Of a DNA stretch of 64,000 nt, positions 36,047-45,405 are shown in pieces; within the stretch, counting starts at the first letter, position 1; the number at the start of each line of letters is the position of its first letter. The notes beneath the pieces were generated by a model. It was not told the DNA's origin and ran no database searches. It saw only the letters and a program-made list of their open reading frames with translations. The DNA is from SG8-39 sp041558415 (GTDB lineage Bacteria > Pseudomonadota > Gammaproteobacteria > Burkholderiales > SG8-39): positions 62,001-126,000 of the forward strand of contig JBFFEY010000001.1 of NCBI GenBank assembly GCA_041558415.1. The letters are read 5' to 3'. The position numbers and the translations under genes were made by a program.

Positions 36047-36951
36047 GTCCTCCTTGCTTTCGATTTGAGCGAGACTAGCAGAACGCCGCCGATGACGAGC
36101 AGCCCGCCGAGCGCCTGCAGCCAGCCGAAGGGTTCGTCCAGCCCGAGCGCGCTGGTGAGCGCGACGCTCACCGGTCCGACTGCCGCGATGAGCGCGAACT
36201 GGTTGGCGCCGATGCGGCGCAGCGCCTCGGCGACGCAGAACACGGGCAGCACGGTGCTGAAGGTTGCCATCACGATCGCGTAGCCCCACACCGCGGCCGG
36301 CAGCTCCAGTGCGGCGAGCGGCTCGAGTGCGAAGAACTGGACCACCGCGGGCGCGGTCGCGACGACCATAGTGTAGGCGGTGAAGCGCAGCGAGCCGATG
36401 CGCTGCACCAGCTGGCTGCCGGCGACGAGATAGATCGCGTAGCACAGTGCCGAGCCGAGGATGAGTAGGGCGCCGAACAGGAACGCCTTGCCCTGCGGCG
36501 TGGCGTCGAGCTGATTCGACACGACGAGCGCGATGCCGAGGTAGCACGTCAGCAGCGCGCCGATCTCGCGCCGCGTCGGGCGCTTATGCAGGAACAGGAA
36601 CGACAGCAGCAGCACCAGCGTCGGGTAGAGGAACTGGATCAGCCGTCCGACGCCGGCACCGACGTGCACCAGGCCGAGGAAATCGAGGAAGCTCGCCAGG
36701 TAATAGCCGATGAAGCCGAGGCCGGCGACGCCGGCCCAGTCCTTCGCCGTCAGGCGCGGTTCTGCGCCGCGCAGCCACCACGCCATCGCCAGGAAGAACG
36801 GCAGCGCGAGCAGCATGCGCAGGAACAGTAGCGTGACCGGTCCGACCGGGTGCGCGGCGTAGGCCAGCTTGATGAGAATCGGGCGGAACGAAAACGCGAC
36901 GACACCGACCAGCGCCAGCGTCACGCCCCAGGCGCGCTGCGGCGCGCTCAA
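36043..36951 (-). CDS. EamA/DMT-family transporter
   Basis: A 302-residue inner-membrane protein with ten predicted helices in two EamA repeats (about 9-140 and 155-295). Examples are GVTLALVGVVAFSFRPILIK at the start and PVSVALTSALGLDEPFGWLQ near the end, the latter holding the conserved Glu of the second repeat. The family exports metabolites, often amino acids or nucleotides. It overlaps both neighbours by ATGA, so it forms a tightly coupled operon with the HerA-like ATPase and the SDR. Confidence 0.88.
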   Translation of the reverse strand: MSAPQRAWGVTLALVGVVAFSFRPILIKLAYAAHPVGPVTLLFLRMLLALPFFLAMAWWLRGAEPRLTAKDWAGVAGLGFIGYYLASFLDFLGLVHVGAGVGRLIQFLYPTLVLLLSFLFLHKRPTRREIGALLTCYLGIALVVSNQLDATPQGKAFLFGALLILGSALCYAIYLVAGSQLVQRIGSLRFTAYTMVVATAPAVVQFFALEPLAALELPAAVWGYAIVMATFSTVLPVFCVAEALRRIGANQFALIAAVGPVSVALTSALGLDEPFGWLQALGGLLVIGGVLLVSLKSKARRT

Positions 36952-38483
36952 CGCTTCTTGCCGCCGAGGATCGAGCCGAGAACGCCGCGCAGGATCGAGC
37001 GACCGATGCCCGAGCCGATCGAGCGCGCCGCGCTCTTCGCCATCGCTTCGAGCGCGCCTTGCGATTGCCGGCCGCCGCGCGGCCCGGTGCGCCCGAAGAC
37101 GATGTCGCGGATGTCGTCGTCGATGCCACGTTGGTTGCGCGCCGGTTGCGGTGGCTGTGCGGACGGCTCGGGTGCACGGCGTGCCGGCCCCTCCGCGGGG
37201 ATCGCCTGCGCCGCGCGTTCGCGCAGTTTCTCGTACGCCGACACGCGGTCGACCGCCTTCTCGTAATGACCGAAGACGACGGACGACTCGATCAGGCGCT
37301 TGCGCTGCGCGGGGCTGATCGGGCCGAGCTGGCTGCCGGGCGGCACGATCAGCGCACGCTCGACGATCTGCGGGCGGCCCTTGGGGTCGAGAAACGACAC
37401 CAGCGCCTCACCCACGCCGAGCTCGGTGATCGCCGCGGCGACGTCGAGCTTCGGGTTCGGACGCATGGTCTCGGCCGCCGCGCGCACCGCCTTCTGGTCG
37501 CGCGGCGTGAACGCGCGCAGCGCGTGCTGCACGCGGTTGCCGAGCTGGCCGAGCACCGCATCGGGGATGTCGAGCGGATTCTGGGTGACGAAGTAGACGC
37601 CGACGCCTTTGGAGCGGATCAGCCGCACCACCTGTTCGATGCGATCGAGCAGGGCTTTGGGCGCGTCATCGAACAGCAAGTGCGCCTCGTCGAAGAAGAA
37701 CACGAGCCGCGGCTTCTCGGGGTCGCCGACCTCGGGCAGGTTCTCGAACAGCTCGGCCAGCATCCACAGCAGGAAGGTCGCGTAGAGCTTCGGCGCGGTC
37801 ATCAGCTGGTCGGCGGCGAGAATGTTGACGACGCCGCGCCCCTTGCCGTCGGTCTGCATCAGGTCGGCGATGTCGAGCATCGGCTCGCCGAAGAAACGCT
37901 CCGCGCCCTGGCTCTCGAGGGCGAGCAGGCCGCGCTGGATGGCGCCGACCGAGGCGGGCGAGACGTTGCCGTATTCCACCTTGACCGTGCGCGCATTGTC
38001 GGCGACGAAGGCGAGCATCGCGCGCAGATCCTTCAGGTCGAGCAGCAGCAGGCCGCTGTCGTCGGCGACGCGGAAGACGATGTTGAGCACCCCCTCCTGC
38101 GTCGGGTTGAGGCCGAGCATGCGCGCGAGGAGCAGCGGCCCCATGTCGGAGATCGTGGCGCGTACCGGATGGCCGTCCTTGCCGAAGACATCCCAGAACG
38201 CCACCGGGCAGCCCTCGAAGGCGAGCTCGAGGCCGAGCAGCGTGGCGCGCGCGTCGACCTTGGCGTTGCCACCGCCGGGCTGGGCGATGCCCGAGAGATC
38301 GCCTTTCACGTCAGCCATGAAAACCGGCACCCCGATCGCCGAAAAGCGCTGTGCCATCGCCTGCAGGGTGACCGTCTTGCCGGTGCCGGTGGCGCCGGTG
38401 ACCAGGCCGTGGCGGTTGGCGAGACCCGGCAGCAGGCAAAGCTCGGTCGTGCCGTGCTTCGCGATCAATAATGGGTCAGCCAT
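36948..38483 (-). CDS. HerA-like ATPase, DUF853/YjgR family
   Basis: A 511-residue P-loop ATPase of the HerA/VirB4-like superfamily, DUF853 group (YjgR in E. coli). Walker A is TGATGTGKTVTLQ (about 27-39), Walker B is RLVFFFDEAHLLF and a conserved TQNPLDIPD follows. The region at about 430-480 is Pro/Ala-rich, and the C-terminus is a Gly/Ser/Arg-rich amphipathic tail ending ILGGKKR. The cellular role is unknown. ATG 38483 starts the conserved DPLLIAKHG; it is divergent from yebC. Confidence 0.9.
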   Translation of the reverse strand: MADPLLIAKHGTTELCLLPGLANRHGLVTGATGTGKTVTLQAMAQRFSAIGVPVFMADVKGDLSGIAQPGGGNAKVDARATLLGLELAFEGCPVAFWDVFGKDGHPVRATISDMGPLLLARMLGLNPTQEGVLNIVFRVADDSGLLLLDLKDLRAMLAFVADNARTVKVEYGNVSPASVGAIQRGLLALESQGAERFFGEPMLDIADLMQTDGKGRGVVNILAADQLMTAPKLYATFLLWMLAELFENLPEVGDPEKPRLVFFFDEAHLLFDDAPKALLDRIEQVVRLIRSKGVGVYFVTQNPLDIPDAVLGQLGNRVQHALRAFTPRDQKAVRAAAETMRPNPKLDVAAAITELGVGEALVSFLDPKGRPQIVERALIVPPGSQLGPISPAQRKRLIESSVVFGHYEKAVDRVSAYEKLRERAAQAIPAEGPARRAPEPSAQPPQPARNQRGIDDDIRDIVFGRTGPRGGRQSQGALEAMAKSAARSIGSGIGRSILRGVLGSILGGKKR

Positions 38484-38547
38484 GCGGGTCGCCGGGGCGT
38501 TAAAATTCGACGGTTTTTCTGCAATCTTAACTGAGCCGTTCAGCACC

Positions 38548-39285
38548 ATGGCCGGACACAGCAAATGGGCCAACATCCAGCACCGCAAGGGTCGCCAGGA
38601 TGCCAAGCGCGGCAAGATCTTCACCAAGCTGATCAAGGAGATCACGATCTCCGCGCGGCTCGGGGGCGGTGATGCCTCGACCAATCCGCGGCTGCGGCTC
38701 GCGATCGACAAGGCGCGCGACCAGAACATGCCGAACGACAACATCCAGCGCGCGATACAGCGCGGCACGGGCGAGCTGGAGGGCGTGGCCTATGAGGAGA
38801 TCCGCTACGAGGGCTATGGCGTCGGCGGGGCCGCGGTGATCGTCGACTGCACCACGGACAACCGCACGCGCTGCGTCGCCGAGGTTCGCCACGCCTTCAC
38901 CAAGAACGGCGGCAACCTGGGCTCGGACGGCTCGGTGGCCTACCTGTTCAAGCGCTGCGGGCAGTTCATCTTCGCCCCCGGTACGAGCGAGGACAAGGTC
39001 ATGGAGGTGGCCCTCGACGCAGGGGCGGAGGATGTGACGAGCGACGAAGACGGCTCGATCGAGGTGCTTTGCGCGCCCGGCGATTTCGGCACGCTGCGCG
39101 ATGCCTTTGCCAAGGCCGGGCTCAAGCCGGCGGGCGCGGAGATCACCATGAAGGCGTCGAGCGAAAGCGTGCTCGCCGGCGAGGAGGCGGTGCGCATGCG
39201 CCGGCTGCTCGATGCGCTCGACGAGCTCGACGACGTGCAGGACGTCTACACCAACGCCGCGCTCGAGACCGAAGCAGCCGCTTGA
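38548..39285 (+). CDS. yebC: YebC/PmpR-family regulator
   Basis: YebC family protein of 245 residues, a DNA-binding or translation-associated factor usually placed before ruvC. The N-terminus MAGHSKWANIQHRKGRQDAK and the central IRYEGYGVGGAAVIVDCTTDN are signature sequences. The ATG is unambiguous. Its stop is overlapped by a TTG start of ruvC (TTGA). Confidence 0.96.
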   Translation: MAGHSKWANIQHRKGRQDAKRGKIFTKLIKEITISARLGGGDASTNPRLRLAIDKARDQNMPNDNIQRAIQRGTGELEGVAYEEIRYEGYGVGGAAVIVDCTTDNRTRCVAEVRHAFTKNGGNLGSDGSVAYLFKRCGQFIFAPGTSEDKVMEVALDAGAEDVTSDEDGSIEVLCAPGDFGTLRDAFAKAGLKPAGAEITMKASSESVLAGEEAVRMRRLLDALDELDDVQDVYTNAALETEAAA

Positions 39286-39818
39286 GCGCCGACCGCAGCC
39301 TGCGCATCCTCGGCATCGACCCCGGCCTGCGGGTCACCGGCTTCGGCGTGATCGACAAGCGCGGCGCGACGCTGCGCTACGTGACGAGCGGCTGCATCCG
39401 CACGCCGGGCAGCGAGCTGCCCGAGCGGCTGGCGGCGATTCTGGACGGGCTCGCACAGGTGATCGCCGAGCACCGCCCGGCGCAGGCGGCGGTCGAGCGC
39501 GTGTTCGTCAACGTCAATCCGAGCTCCACGCTCGCGCTCGGCCAGGCGCGCGGCGCGGCCATCTCGGCGCTGGTCCTCAAGCGCCTGCCGGTGTCGGAGT
39601 ACACCGCGCTGCAGGTCAAGCAGGCAGTGGTCGGCACAGGGCACGCGCGCAAGGAGCAGGTGCAGTCGATGGTGCGTCGCCTGCTTTCGCTGCCGGGCGA
39701 TCCGAGCCCCGACGCCGCCGATGCGCTCGCCTGCGCGATCTGCCACGCCCACGGCGGCCAGGGGCTCGGCGCGCTGTCGACGCGGCGCATGCACATGCGC
39801 CGTGGGCGGCTGGTATGA
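39282..39818 (+). CDS. ruvC: Holliday junction resolvase RuvC
   Basis: Endonuclease resolving Holliday junctions in recombination repair, 178 residues. Catalytic acidic residues are visible in LGIDPGL (Asp), AAVERVFVN (Glu) and DPSPDAADALACAICHAH (two Asp). No ATG precedes the conserved RILGIDPG closely; TTG 39282 in a TTGA overlap with yebC gives the right N-terminus. First gene of ruvCAB. Confidence 0.95.
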   Translation: MSADRSLRILGIDPGLRVTGFGVIDKRGATLRYVTSGCIRTPGSELPERLAAILDGLAQVIAEHRPAQAAVERVFVNVNPSSTLALGQARGAAISALVLKRLPVSEYTALQVKQAVVGTGHARKEQVQSMVRRLLSLPGDPSPDAADALACAICHAHGGQGLGALSTRRMHMRRGRLV

Positions 39819-39894
39819 GCCGCGAGCGACGAATGCGCAGCGCGTCGCGGCGCGCTCTGGCATGCTTGTTCGATCGCAGACTCGGGGCATTGGC

Positions 39895-40476
39895 ATGATC
39901 GGACAGTTGCGCGGCACGCTGCGCTCCAAGCACCCGCCGCAGGTGCTGGTCGACGTCGGCGGCGTGGCCTACGAGGTCGACGTGCCGATGAGCACGTTCT
40001 ACCACCTGCCGGCGACGGGGGCCGAGGTGACGCTGCACACGCACTTCCTGGTGCGCGAAGACGCGCAGGTGCTCTACGGCTTTGCCACGCTGGAGGAGCG
40101 CACCGCCTTTCGCGAGCTGATCCGCATCTCGGGGGTCGGCGCGCGCACCGCCCTCGCGGTGCTCTCCGGCATGTCGGTCGCCGACCTCGCCCACGCCGTG
40201 GCCGCGCAGGAGACCGGCCGGCTGGTGAAGGTGCCGGGTATTGGCAAGAAGACGGCCGAGCGGCTGCTGCTCGAGCTGAAGGGACGCCTCGCCGAGCCGC
40301 TGCCGGGCGCCACCGCCTTCGCGCCGAAGGGGGGCGACGCGGCCGACATTCTGAATGCGCTGCTCGCGCTTGGCTACAGCGAGAAGGAGGCAAGCGCGGC
40401 GATCAAGGGGCTTGTGCCGGGCCTCGGCGTGGCCGAGGGCATCCGGGCGGCGCTCAAGGCTCTGGCAAAATCCTGA
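39895..40476 (+). CDS. ruvA: Holliday junction helicase subunit RuvA
   Basis: DNA-binding subunit of the RuvAB branch-migration motor, 193 residues. It begins MIGQLRGTL and has two helix-hairpin-helix motifs (ISGVGARTALAVLSG about 74-88, and VPGIGKKTAERLLLELKGRL about 109-128), plus the C-terminal domain III that contacts RuvB. It is 76 bases after ruvC. Confidence 0.96.
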   Translation: MIGQLRGTLRSKHPPQVLVDVGGVAYEVDVPMSTFYHLPATGAEVTLHTHFLVREDAQVLYGFATLEERTAFRELIRISGVGARTALAVLSGMSVADLAHAVAAQETGRLVKVPGIGKKTAERLLLELKGRLAEPLPGATAFAPKGGDAADILNALLALGYSEKEASAAIKGLVPGLGVAEGIRAALKALAKS

Positions 40477-40477
40477 C

Positions 40478-41548
40478 GTGGCGGTCGAAACGGATCGGTT
40501 GATCTCGGCGCAGCCGGCCTCGGGCGAGGAAGAGCGCTTCGAGCGCTCGCTGCGCCCGACCTCGCTCGCGGACTACGTCGGGCAGGCGAAGGTGCGCGGC
40601 CAGTTCGAGATCTTCATCGAGGCGGCGCGCGCGCGCGGCGAAGCGCTCGACCACGTGCTGCTGTTCGGCCCGCCCGGACTGGGCAAGACCACGCTTGCGC
40701 ACATCGTCGCGCGCGAGATGGGCGTCAATCTGCGCCAGACCTCGGGCCCGGTGCTCGAGCGCCCGGGCGATCTGGCTGCGCTGCTCACCAACCTCGAGCC
40801 GCGCGACGTGCTGTTCATCGACGAGATCCACCGCCTCTCGCCGGTGGTCGAGGAGATCCTCTATCCCGCGCTCGAGGACTACCAGATCGACATCATGATC
40901 GGCGAGGGCCCGGCCGCGCGCTCGATCAAGCTCGACCTGCCGCCGTTCACGCTGGTCGGCGCGACCACGCGCGCGGGCATGCTCACCAACCCGCTGCGCG
41001 ACCGCTTCGGCATCGTCGCGCGGCTCGAGTTCTACGACACCGACGACCTGGCGCGTATCGTGCATCGCTCGGCGCAACTGCTCGATGTGGCGATCGACGA
41101 GGCCGGCGCGCGCGAGATCGCATCGCGCGCGCGCGGCACGCCGCGGATCGCCAACCGCCTGCTGCGGCGGGTGCGCGACTACGCGCAGGTGAAGGCCGAG
41201 GGCGCCGTGTCGCGCGAGGTCGCGGACGCCGCCCTGGCGATGCTCGAGGTCGACGTGCTCGGTCTCGACCTGATGGACCGCAATCTGCTGCTTGCGGTGA
41301 TCGAGAAGTTCTCCGGCGGCCCGGTCGGCATCGAGAATCTGGCCGCGGCGATCGGCGAGGAGCGCGACACGATCGAGGACGTGCTCGAGCCTTATCTCAT
41401 CCAGCAGGGCTACCTGCAGCGCACGCCGCGCGGACGCGTGGCGACGCTGGCCGCGTACCGGCATTTCGGCGTCGTCGCGCCGGCCGAGATGCGCGATCTG
41501 CTCTCCGACGCCGACAGGGCCCAGGGCGGGGCGCAGACCGGCGCTTAA
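40478..41548 (+). CDS. ruvB: Holliday junction helicase ATPase RuvB
   Basis: AAA+ motor of branch migration, 356 residues. Walker A GPPGLGKTTLAHIVA, Walker B VLFIDEIHRLSP, sensor GATTRAGMLTNPLRDRFG and the C-terminal winged helix (TPRGRVATLAAYRHFG) are all present. GTG 40478 begins one base after the ruvA stop and gives the usual acidic N-terminal segment before RFERSLRPTSLADYVGQ. Confidence 0.96.
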   Translation: MAVETDRLISAQPASGEEERFERSLRPTSLADYVGQAKVRGQFEIFIEAARARGEALDHVLLFGPPGLGKTTLAHIVAREMGVNLRQTSGPVLERPGDLAALLTNLEPRDVLFIDEIHRLSPVVEEILYPALEDYQIDIMIGEGPAARSIKLDLPPFTLVGATTRAGMLTNPLRDRFGIVARLEFYDTDDLARIVHRSAQLLDVAIDEAGAREIASRARGTPRIANRLLRRVRDYAQVKAEGAVSREVADAALAMLEVDVLGLDLMDRNLLLAVIEKFSGGPVGIENLAAAIGEERDTIEDVLEPYLIQQGYLQRTPRGRVATLAAYRHFGVVAPAEMRDLLSDADRAQGGAQTGA

Positions 41549-41604
41549 CCCGAATCGCGCTCCGCCCCGTTCAACGGGGGGTGTCCAACACCCAAGGAGC
41601 GCAC

Positions 41605-43005
41605 ATGAAGCGCAACTTCCTCACATTGGCCTTCGCCGCGGCCCTGGCCGGCGTTCCGGCGGTGGCGCAGGCCTTCTGCGGCTTTTACGTCGGCAAGGCC
41701 GACGCCAGCCTGTTCAACGAGGCCTCCAAGGTGGTCATGGTGCGCGACGGCGATCGCACCGTGATCAACATGCTGAACGACTACCAGGGCGAGCTGAGCG
41801 AGTTCGCGCTCGTCGTGCCGGTGCCGGTGGTGCTGCAAAAGGAGGACGTGAAGACCCCCTTGCGCGCGCTGTTCGACCGCATCGACGCCTATAGCGCGCC
41901 GCGGTTGGCCGAATACTACGATCCGAATCCCTGTCATCCGCAATACCCGAGGGCGCTCGCAGCGCCCAGCGCGGCGCTTAAAAGCGGACGCAACGAGGTG
42001 GCCGTGGACCGTGCGCAGGCGCTCGGCGTGCGGGTCGAAGCGCAGTACACGGTCGGGCCCTACGACATGGTCATTCTGTCCGCCGAACAGTCCGACGGGC
42101 TGGAGACCTGGTTGCGCGAGAACGGCTACCGCATCCCGGCCGGCGCCTCGCAGGCGCTCGCGCCGTACATCCGCCAGGACATGAAGTTCTTCGTCGCCAA
42201 GATAAACCTCGAAGAGCACGCCAGGTCCGGTGCACAGACGCTCGCCCCGCTGCAGTTCGCGTTCCGCAGCGAGAAGTTCATGCTGCCCATCCGGCTGGGC
42301 ATGATCAACGCGCGCGGCCCGCAGGACCTGGTGCTCTGGGTGCTGTCGAAGAAGGGCCGGGTCGAAACGACCAACTACCGCACCGTCAAGCTGCCGGCGA
42401 ACGTCGAGCTGCCGCCCTACGTGAAGTTCGACGCGGACCACAGCTTCGCGCGCTTCTACCGCACGATGTTCGACGCGCAGGCGAAGCGCGAGGACTACCG
42501 TGTCGTGTTCACCGAGTACTTCTGGGACATGAGCTGGTGCGATCCCTGCGCGGCGAATCCGCTCAGCGCGCAGGAGCTCGCCAACCTCGGCGTCGAGGGC
42601 GTGCGCGGCGACACGCGGCGCGGCGCGCGCGTGATGCTCACGCGCCTGCACCTGCGCTACACGCCGGAGACCTTCCCGGAAGACCTGGTGTTCCAGGAGA
42701 CTGCCGACCGCCGCAACTGGCAGACGCGCTACGTGCTGCGCCACCCGGCAAAGCTCGATCTCGAGGATTGCCCTAACCGCGCCAACGCCGAGCGCTACCT
42801 TGTCGAGCTCGCCCGGCGCCAGGAGCGGGAAGCGCAAACGCTCGCCACGCTGACCGGCTGGGACGTCGACACAATCCGCGCCAAGGCGGTTACCGCCCCT
42901 GACGGCGAGGCGCAGCAGATCGCGCCGGTCGGGCCGCAGGGCGCGCTCGAGGCGCCATTTGCGCGCCTGTGGCGCTGGCTGCAGGGCGGCGGAGGGCGGC
43001 CGTGA
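41605..43005 (+). CDS. DUF2330 secreted protein
   Basis: A 466-residue protein of unknown function in the DUF2330 family. The signal peptide (about 1-24) ends VAQA, and the mature protein begins FCGFYVGKADASLFNEASKV. Several cysteines stand out, including PNPCHPQ (about 112) and a CDPC pair (MSWCDPCAANP, about 312), which would suit a thiol or metal site in the periplasm. AAGGAG precedes the ATG, with a small hairpin (GGGTGT/ACACCC) directly upstream. The stop overlaps the RnfD-like gene (GTGA), so the two are likely one functional unit. Confidence 0.82.
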   Translation: MKRNFLTLAFAAALAGVPAVAQAFCGFYVGKADASLFNEASKVVMVRDGDRTVINMLNDYQGELSEFALVVPVPVVLQKEDVKTPLRALFDRIDAYSAPRLAEYYDPNPCHPQYPRALAAPSAALKSGRNEVAVDRAQALGVRVEAQYTVGPYDMVILSAEQSDGLETWLRENGYRIPAGASQALAPYIRQDMKFFVAKINLEEHARSGAQTLAPLQFAFRSEKFMLPIRLGMINARGPQDLVLWVLSKKGRVETTNYRTVKLPANVELPPYVKFDADHSFARFYRTMFDAQAKREDYRVVFTEYFWDMSWCDPCAANPLSAQELANLGVEGVRGDTRRGARVMLTRLHLRYTPETFPEDLVFQETADRRNWQTRYVLRHPAKLDLEDCPNRANAERYLVELARRQEREAQTLATLTGWDVDTIRAKAVTAPDGEAQQIAPVGPQGALEAPFARLWRWLQGGGGRP

Positions 43006-43871
43006 GACCGCCGGCCCTCGCTGCCGGCACGCTCGCCGACGCAGGGGGGCTGCGCGCCGGGCTCGGCGCGCTCGCCCGATTTGACGCACGCCTTTACCAG
43101 ATCGTCTTTCTCGCCCTGCTGCTCGGCGGCGGCGTGCTGATGCGCGATTTCAGCCTGCAGCCCGGGCAGGTGGCGCTCGCCTTCGCCGCGGGCATCGCCA
43201 CGCAGCGCGTCTGGCTGCGCGTGCTCGGCCTGCGGGGCGTGGGGGTGCTGAGCGCGGTCATCACCTGCTTCGGGCTCTCGGTGCTGTTGCGTGCGGACAG
43301 CCTGTGGGTGCACCCGCTCGCCGCCGCGGCCTGCCTGTCGGCCAAGTTCGTCCTGCGGGCGAACGGCAAGCACCTGTTCAACCCGACCAACCTCGGCGTC
43401 GTGCTGGCGGTGCTGCTGCTGCCCGGGGCCTGGGTGTCCCCCGGACAGTGGGGCGCGGACCTGCTGGTTGCCTGCTGGGTGGTGGCGCTCGGCGGCGTCG
43501 TCGCCAACCGCGCGCGCAGCTTCGACATGAGCGCCGCGTTCCTCAGCTTCTACGTCGGCGCCCTCGCGGCGCGGGTGGCCTGGCTCGGCCAGGACTGGAG
43601 CGTATTCGCCCACCAGCTGCAATCGGGCGCGCTGCTGGTGTTCGCCTTCTTCATGATTTCCGACCCGATGACGATCCCCAGCCGCCGGGCGGCGCGCGTC
43701 GCCTACGCCGCCGGGGTGGCGGCGCTGGCCTATGCCTGGCAGTACCTGTTGTACGCGCCCAATGGCCCGCTCTGGGCGCTGTTTCTCTGCGCCCCCCTGG
43801 TGCCCCTGCTCGATCGGCTCTGGCCGGGGGCGCGCCCGGTCTGGCGACGCACGCCGGCGACGCCGCGGTAG
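43002..43871 (+). CDS. RnfD/NqrB-like integral membrane protein
   Basis: A 289-residue protein with about eight to nine membrane helices, similar in layout to the NqrB/RnfD family of Na+-translocating or Rnf electron-transfer complexes. The segment KFVLRANGKHLFNPTNLGVV (about 115-134) is the recognisable family region. The other rnf or nqr genes are absent here. It starts at GTG 43002 inside the DUF2330 stop. The DUF2330/RnfD-like pairing is recurrent but unexplained; a flavin- or quinone-linked membrane redox role is a guess. Confidence 0.78.
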   Translation: MRPPALAAGTLADAGGLRAGLGALARFDARLYQIVFLALLLGGGVLMRDFSLQPGQVALAFAAGIATQRVWLRVLGLRGVGVLSAVITCFGLSVLLRADSLWVHPLAAAACLSAKFVLRANGKHLFNPTNLGVVLAVLLLPGAWVSPGQWGADLLVACWVVALGGVVANRARSFDMSAAFLSFYVGALAARVAWLGQDWSVFAHQLQSGALLVFAFFMISDPMTIPSRRAARVAYAAGVAALAYAWQYLLYAPNGPLWALFLCAPLVPLLDRLWPGARPVWRRTPATPR

Positions 43872-43882
43872 CATGCCCCCTA

Positions 43883-44287
43883 ATGGCGACACCCTTCTCG
43901 ATTCCGCTGCGCGTCTACTACCAGGACACCGACGCGGGCGGCGTCGTCTTCCATGGACAGTACTTCGCCTTCATGGAGCGCGCGCGCACCGAGCTGCTCA
44001 ATTCCCTCGGTTACGACCTCGCGCGCTTCGCCGAGTCGCACGGCATCCTGTTCATGGTGCACTCGCTGAGGGCGACCTTCCACGCGCCGGCGCGGCTCAA
44101 CGAGATGATCTCGATCAGCGCCGAAGTCGCTAAAATGCGCCGTGCAAGCCTGGATTTTCGCCAGCGCGTGGAACGCGGGCGCGAACTGCTGGTCGAAGCC
44201 GAGGTGACATTGGCGCTGGTAGACCGCGAGCGGCTCAAGCCGGCGCGGATGCCACAAGAACTCAGAAACGCGCTGGACGCATCGTGA
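43883..44287 (+). CDS. ybgC: Tol-Pal-associated acyl-CoA thioesterase YbgC
   Basis: Hot-dog fold thioesterase of 134 residues, first gene of the Tol-Pal operon. The 4HBT-type catalytic motif is YYQDTDAGGVVFHGQYFAFM (about 12-31), with the catalytic Asp. The stop overlaps the tolQ GTG (GTGA). Confidence 0.95.
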   Translation: MATPFSIPLRVYYQDTDAGGVVFHGQYFAFMERARTELLNSLGYDLARFAESHGILFMVHSLRATFHAPARLNEMISISAEVAKMRRASLDFRQRVERGRELLVEAEVTLALVDRERLKPARMPQELRNALDAS

Positions 44288-44964
44288 ATGTAACGCAGGA
44301 CCTCGAACTCTGGACGCTCATCATCAACGCCAGCTTGGTGGTCAAGCTGGTGATGCTGCTACTGATGGTGGTTTCCTTCCTGTCGTGGACCTTCATCTTC
44401 AGCAAATGGATCGCGATCCGTCGGGCGCGCTCGCAGACCGAGCAGTTCGAGCGCGATTTCTGGAGCGGCAACGACCTGAACTCCCTCTACCAGGGCGCGG
44501 TCAGCAGCCGGCACAGCATCGGCAGCCTGGAACGCATTTTCGAAGCCGGCTTCCGCGAGTTCTCCAAGCTGCGCAACCAGCGCGCTAACGACGCCTCGGC
44601 GCTGGTCGAGGGTGCCGAGCGCGCGATGCGCGCCACCTTCCAGCGCGAAATGGACCACCTCGAGCGCCACCTGTCGTTTCTCGCCTCGACCGGCTCGGTG
44701 AGCCCCTACGTGGGACTGTTCGGCACGGTGTGGGGCATCATGCACGCCTTTCGCAGCCTGGCGAACGTGCAGCAGGCGACGCTTTCCCTGGTGGCGCCGG
44801 GCATTGCGGAAGCGCTGATCGCGACCGCCATCGGCCTGTTCGCCGCGATCCCCGCGGTCGTCGCCTACAACCGCTTTTCGCACGACATCGACCGCCTGTC
44901 GATTCGCTTCGAGAGCTTCATGGGCGAGTTTTCCAACATCCTGCACCGGCAGGGGCCGAGGTAG
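44284..44964 (+). CDS. tolQ: Tol-Pal protein TolQ
   Basis: MotA/ExbB-family proton-channel subunit of 226 residues that energises TolA and envelope constriction at division. Three helices (about 17-40, 137-160, 170-195); conserved VSPYVGLFGTVWGIMHAF (about 139-156) and the pore threonines are present. Starts at GTG 44284 coupled to ybgC. Confidence 0.96.
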   Translation: MNVTQDLELWTLIINASLVVKLVMLLLMVVSFLSWTFIFSKWIAIRRARSQTEQFERDFWSGNDLNSLYQGAVSSRHSIGSLERIFEAGFREFSKLRNQRANDASALVEGAERAMRATFQREMDHLERHLSFLASTGSVSPYVGLFGTVWGIMHAFRSLANVQQATLSLVAPGIAEALIATAIGLFAAIPAVVAYNRFSHDIDRLSIRFESFMGEFSNILHRQGPR

Positions 44965-44970
44965 CGGCGC

Positions 44971-45405
44971 ATGGCGTCCCTGCCGCTGCGCCGCCGGCGC
45001 AGGCCGATGCACGACATCAACGTCGTGCCGTACATCGACGTGATGCTGGTGCTGCTGGTCATCTTCATGGTGACCGCGCCGCTCATCACGCCGGGGGTCA
45101 TCGACCTGCCCTCGGTGTCCAAGGCGCCGGTCGTACCGGCGGCGCCGATCGAGGTGGTCGTCAAGCGCGACCAGACCCTGTTGCTGCGCACGCGCGACGC
45201 GAAAACCGGCGAGCAGGACGAGCGCGTCGTCCGGCACGAGGAACTTGCGCAGCTGGTACGCGAGCGGCAGGCGTCTACGCCGGACAGCCCGGTAATCATC
45301 GCCGCAGACAAGGACGTGCGCTACGAAGCGGTGCTCAAGGTGATGGACCAGTTGCAGCGCAGCGCCGTGCGCCGCGTCGGACTGCTGGTGCAGCCCGCGA
45401 AATAG
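44971..45405 (+). CDS. tolR: Tol-Pal protein TolR
   Basis: ExbD/TolR family protein of 144 residues. One N-terminal helix carries the proton-pathway aspartate in VVPYIDVMLVLLVIFMVTAP (about 18-37), followed by a periplasmic domain. It pairs with TolQ as the motor for TolA. Confidence 0.96.
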   Translation: MASLPLRRRRRPMHDINVVPYIDVMLVLLVIFMVTAPLITPGVIDLPSVSKAPVVPAAPIEVVVKRDQTLLLRTRDAKTGEQDERVVRHEELAQLVRERQASTPDSPVIIAADKDVRYEAVLKVMDQLQRSAVRRVGLLVQPAK

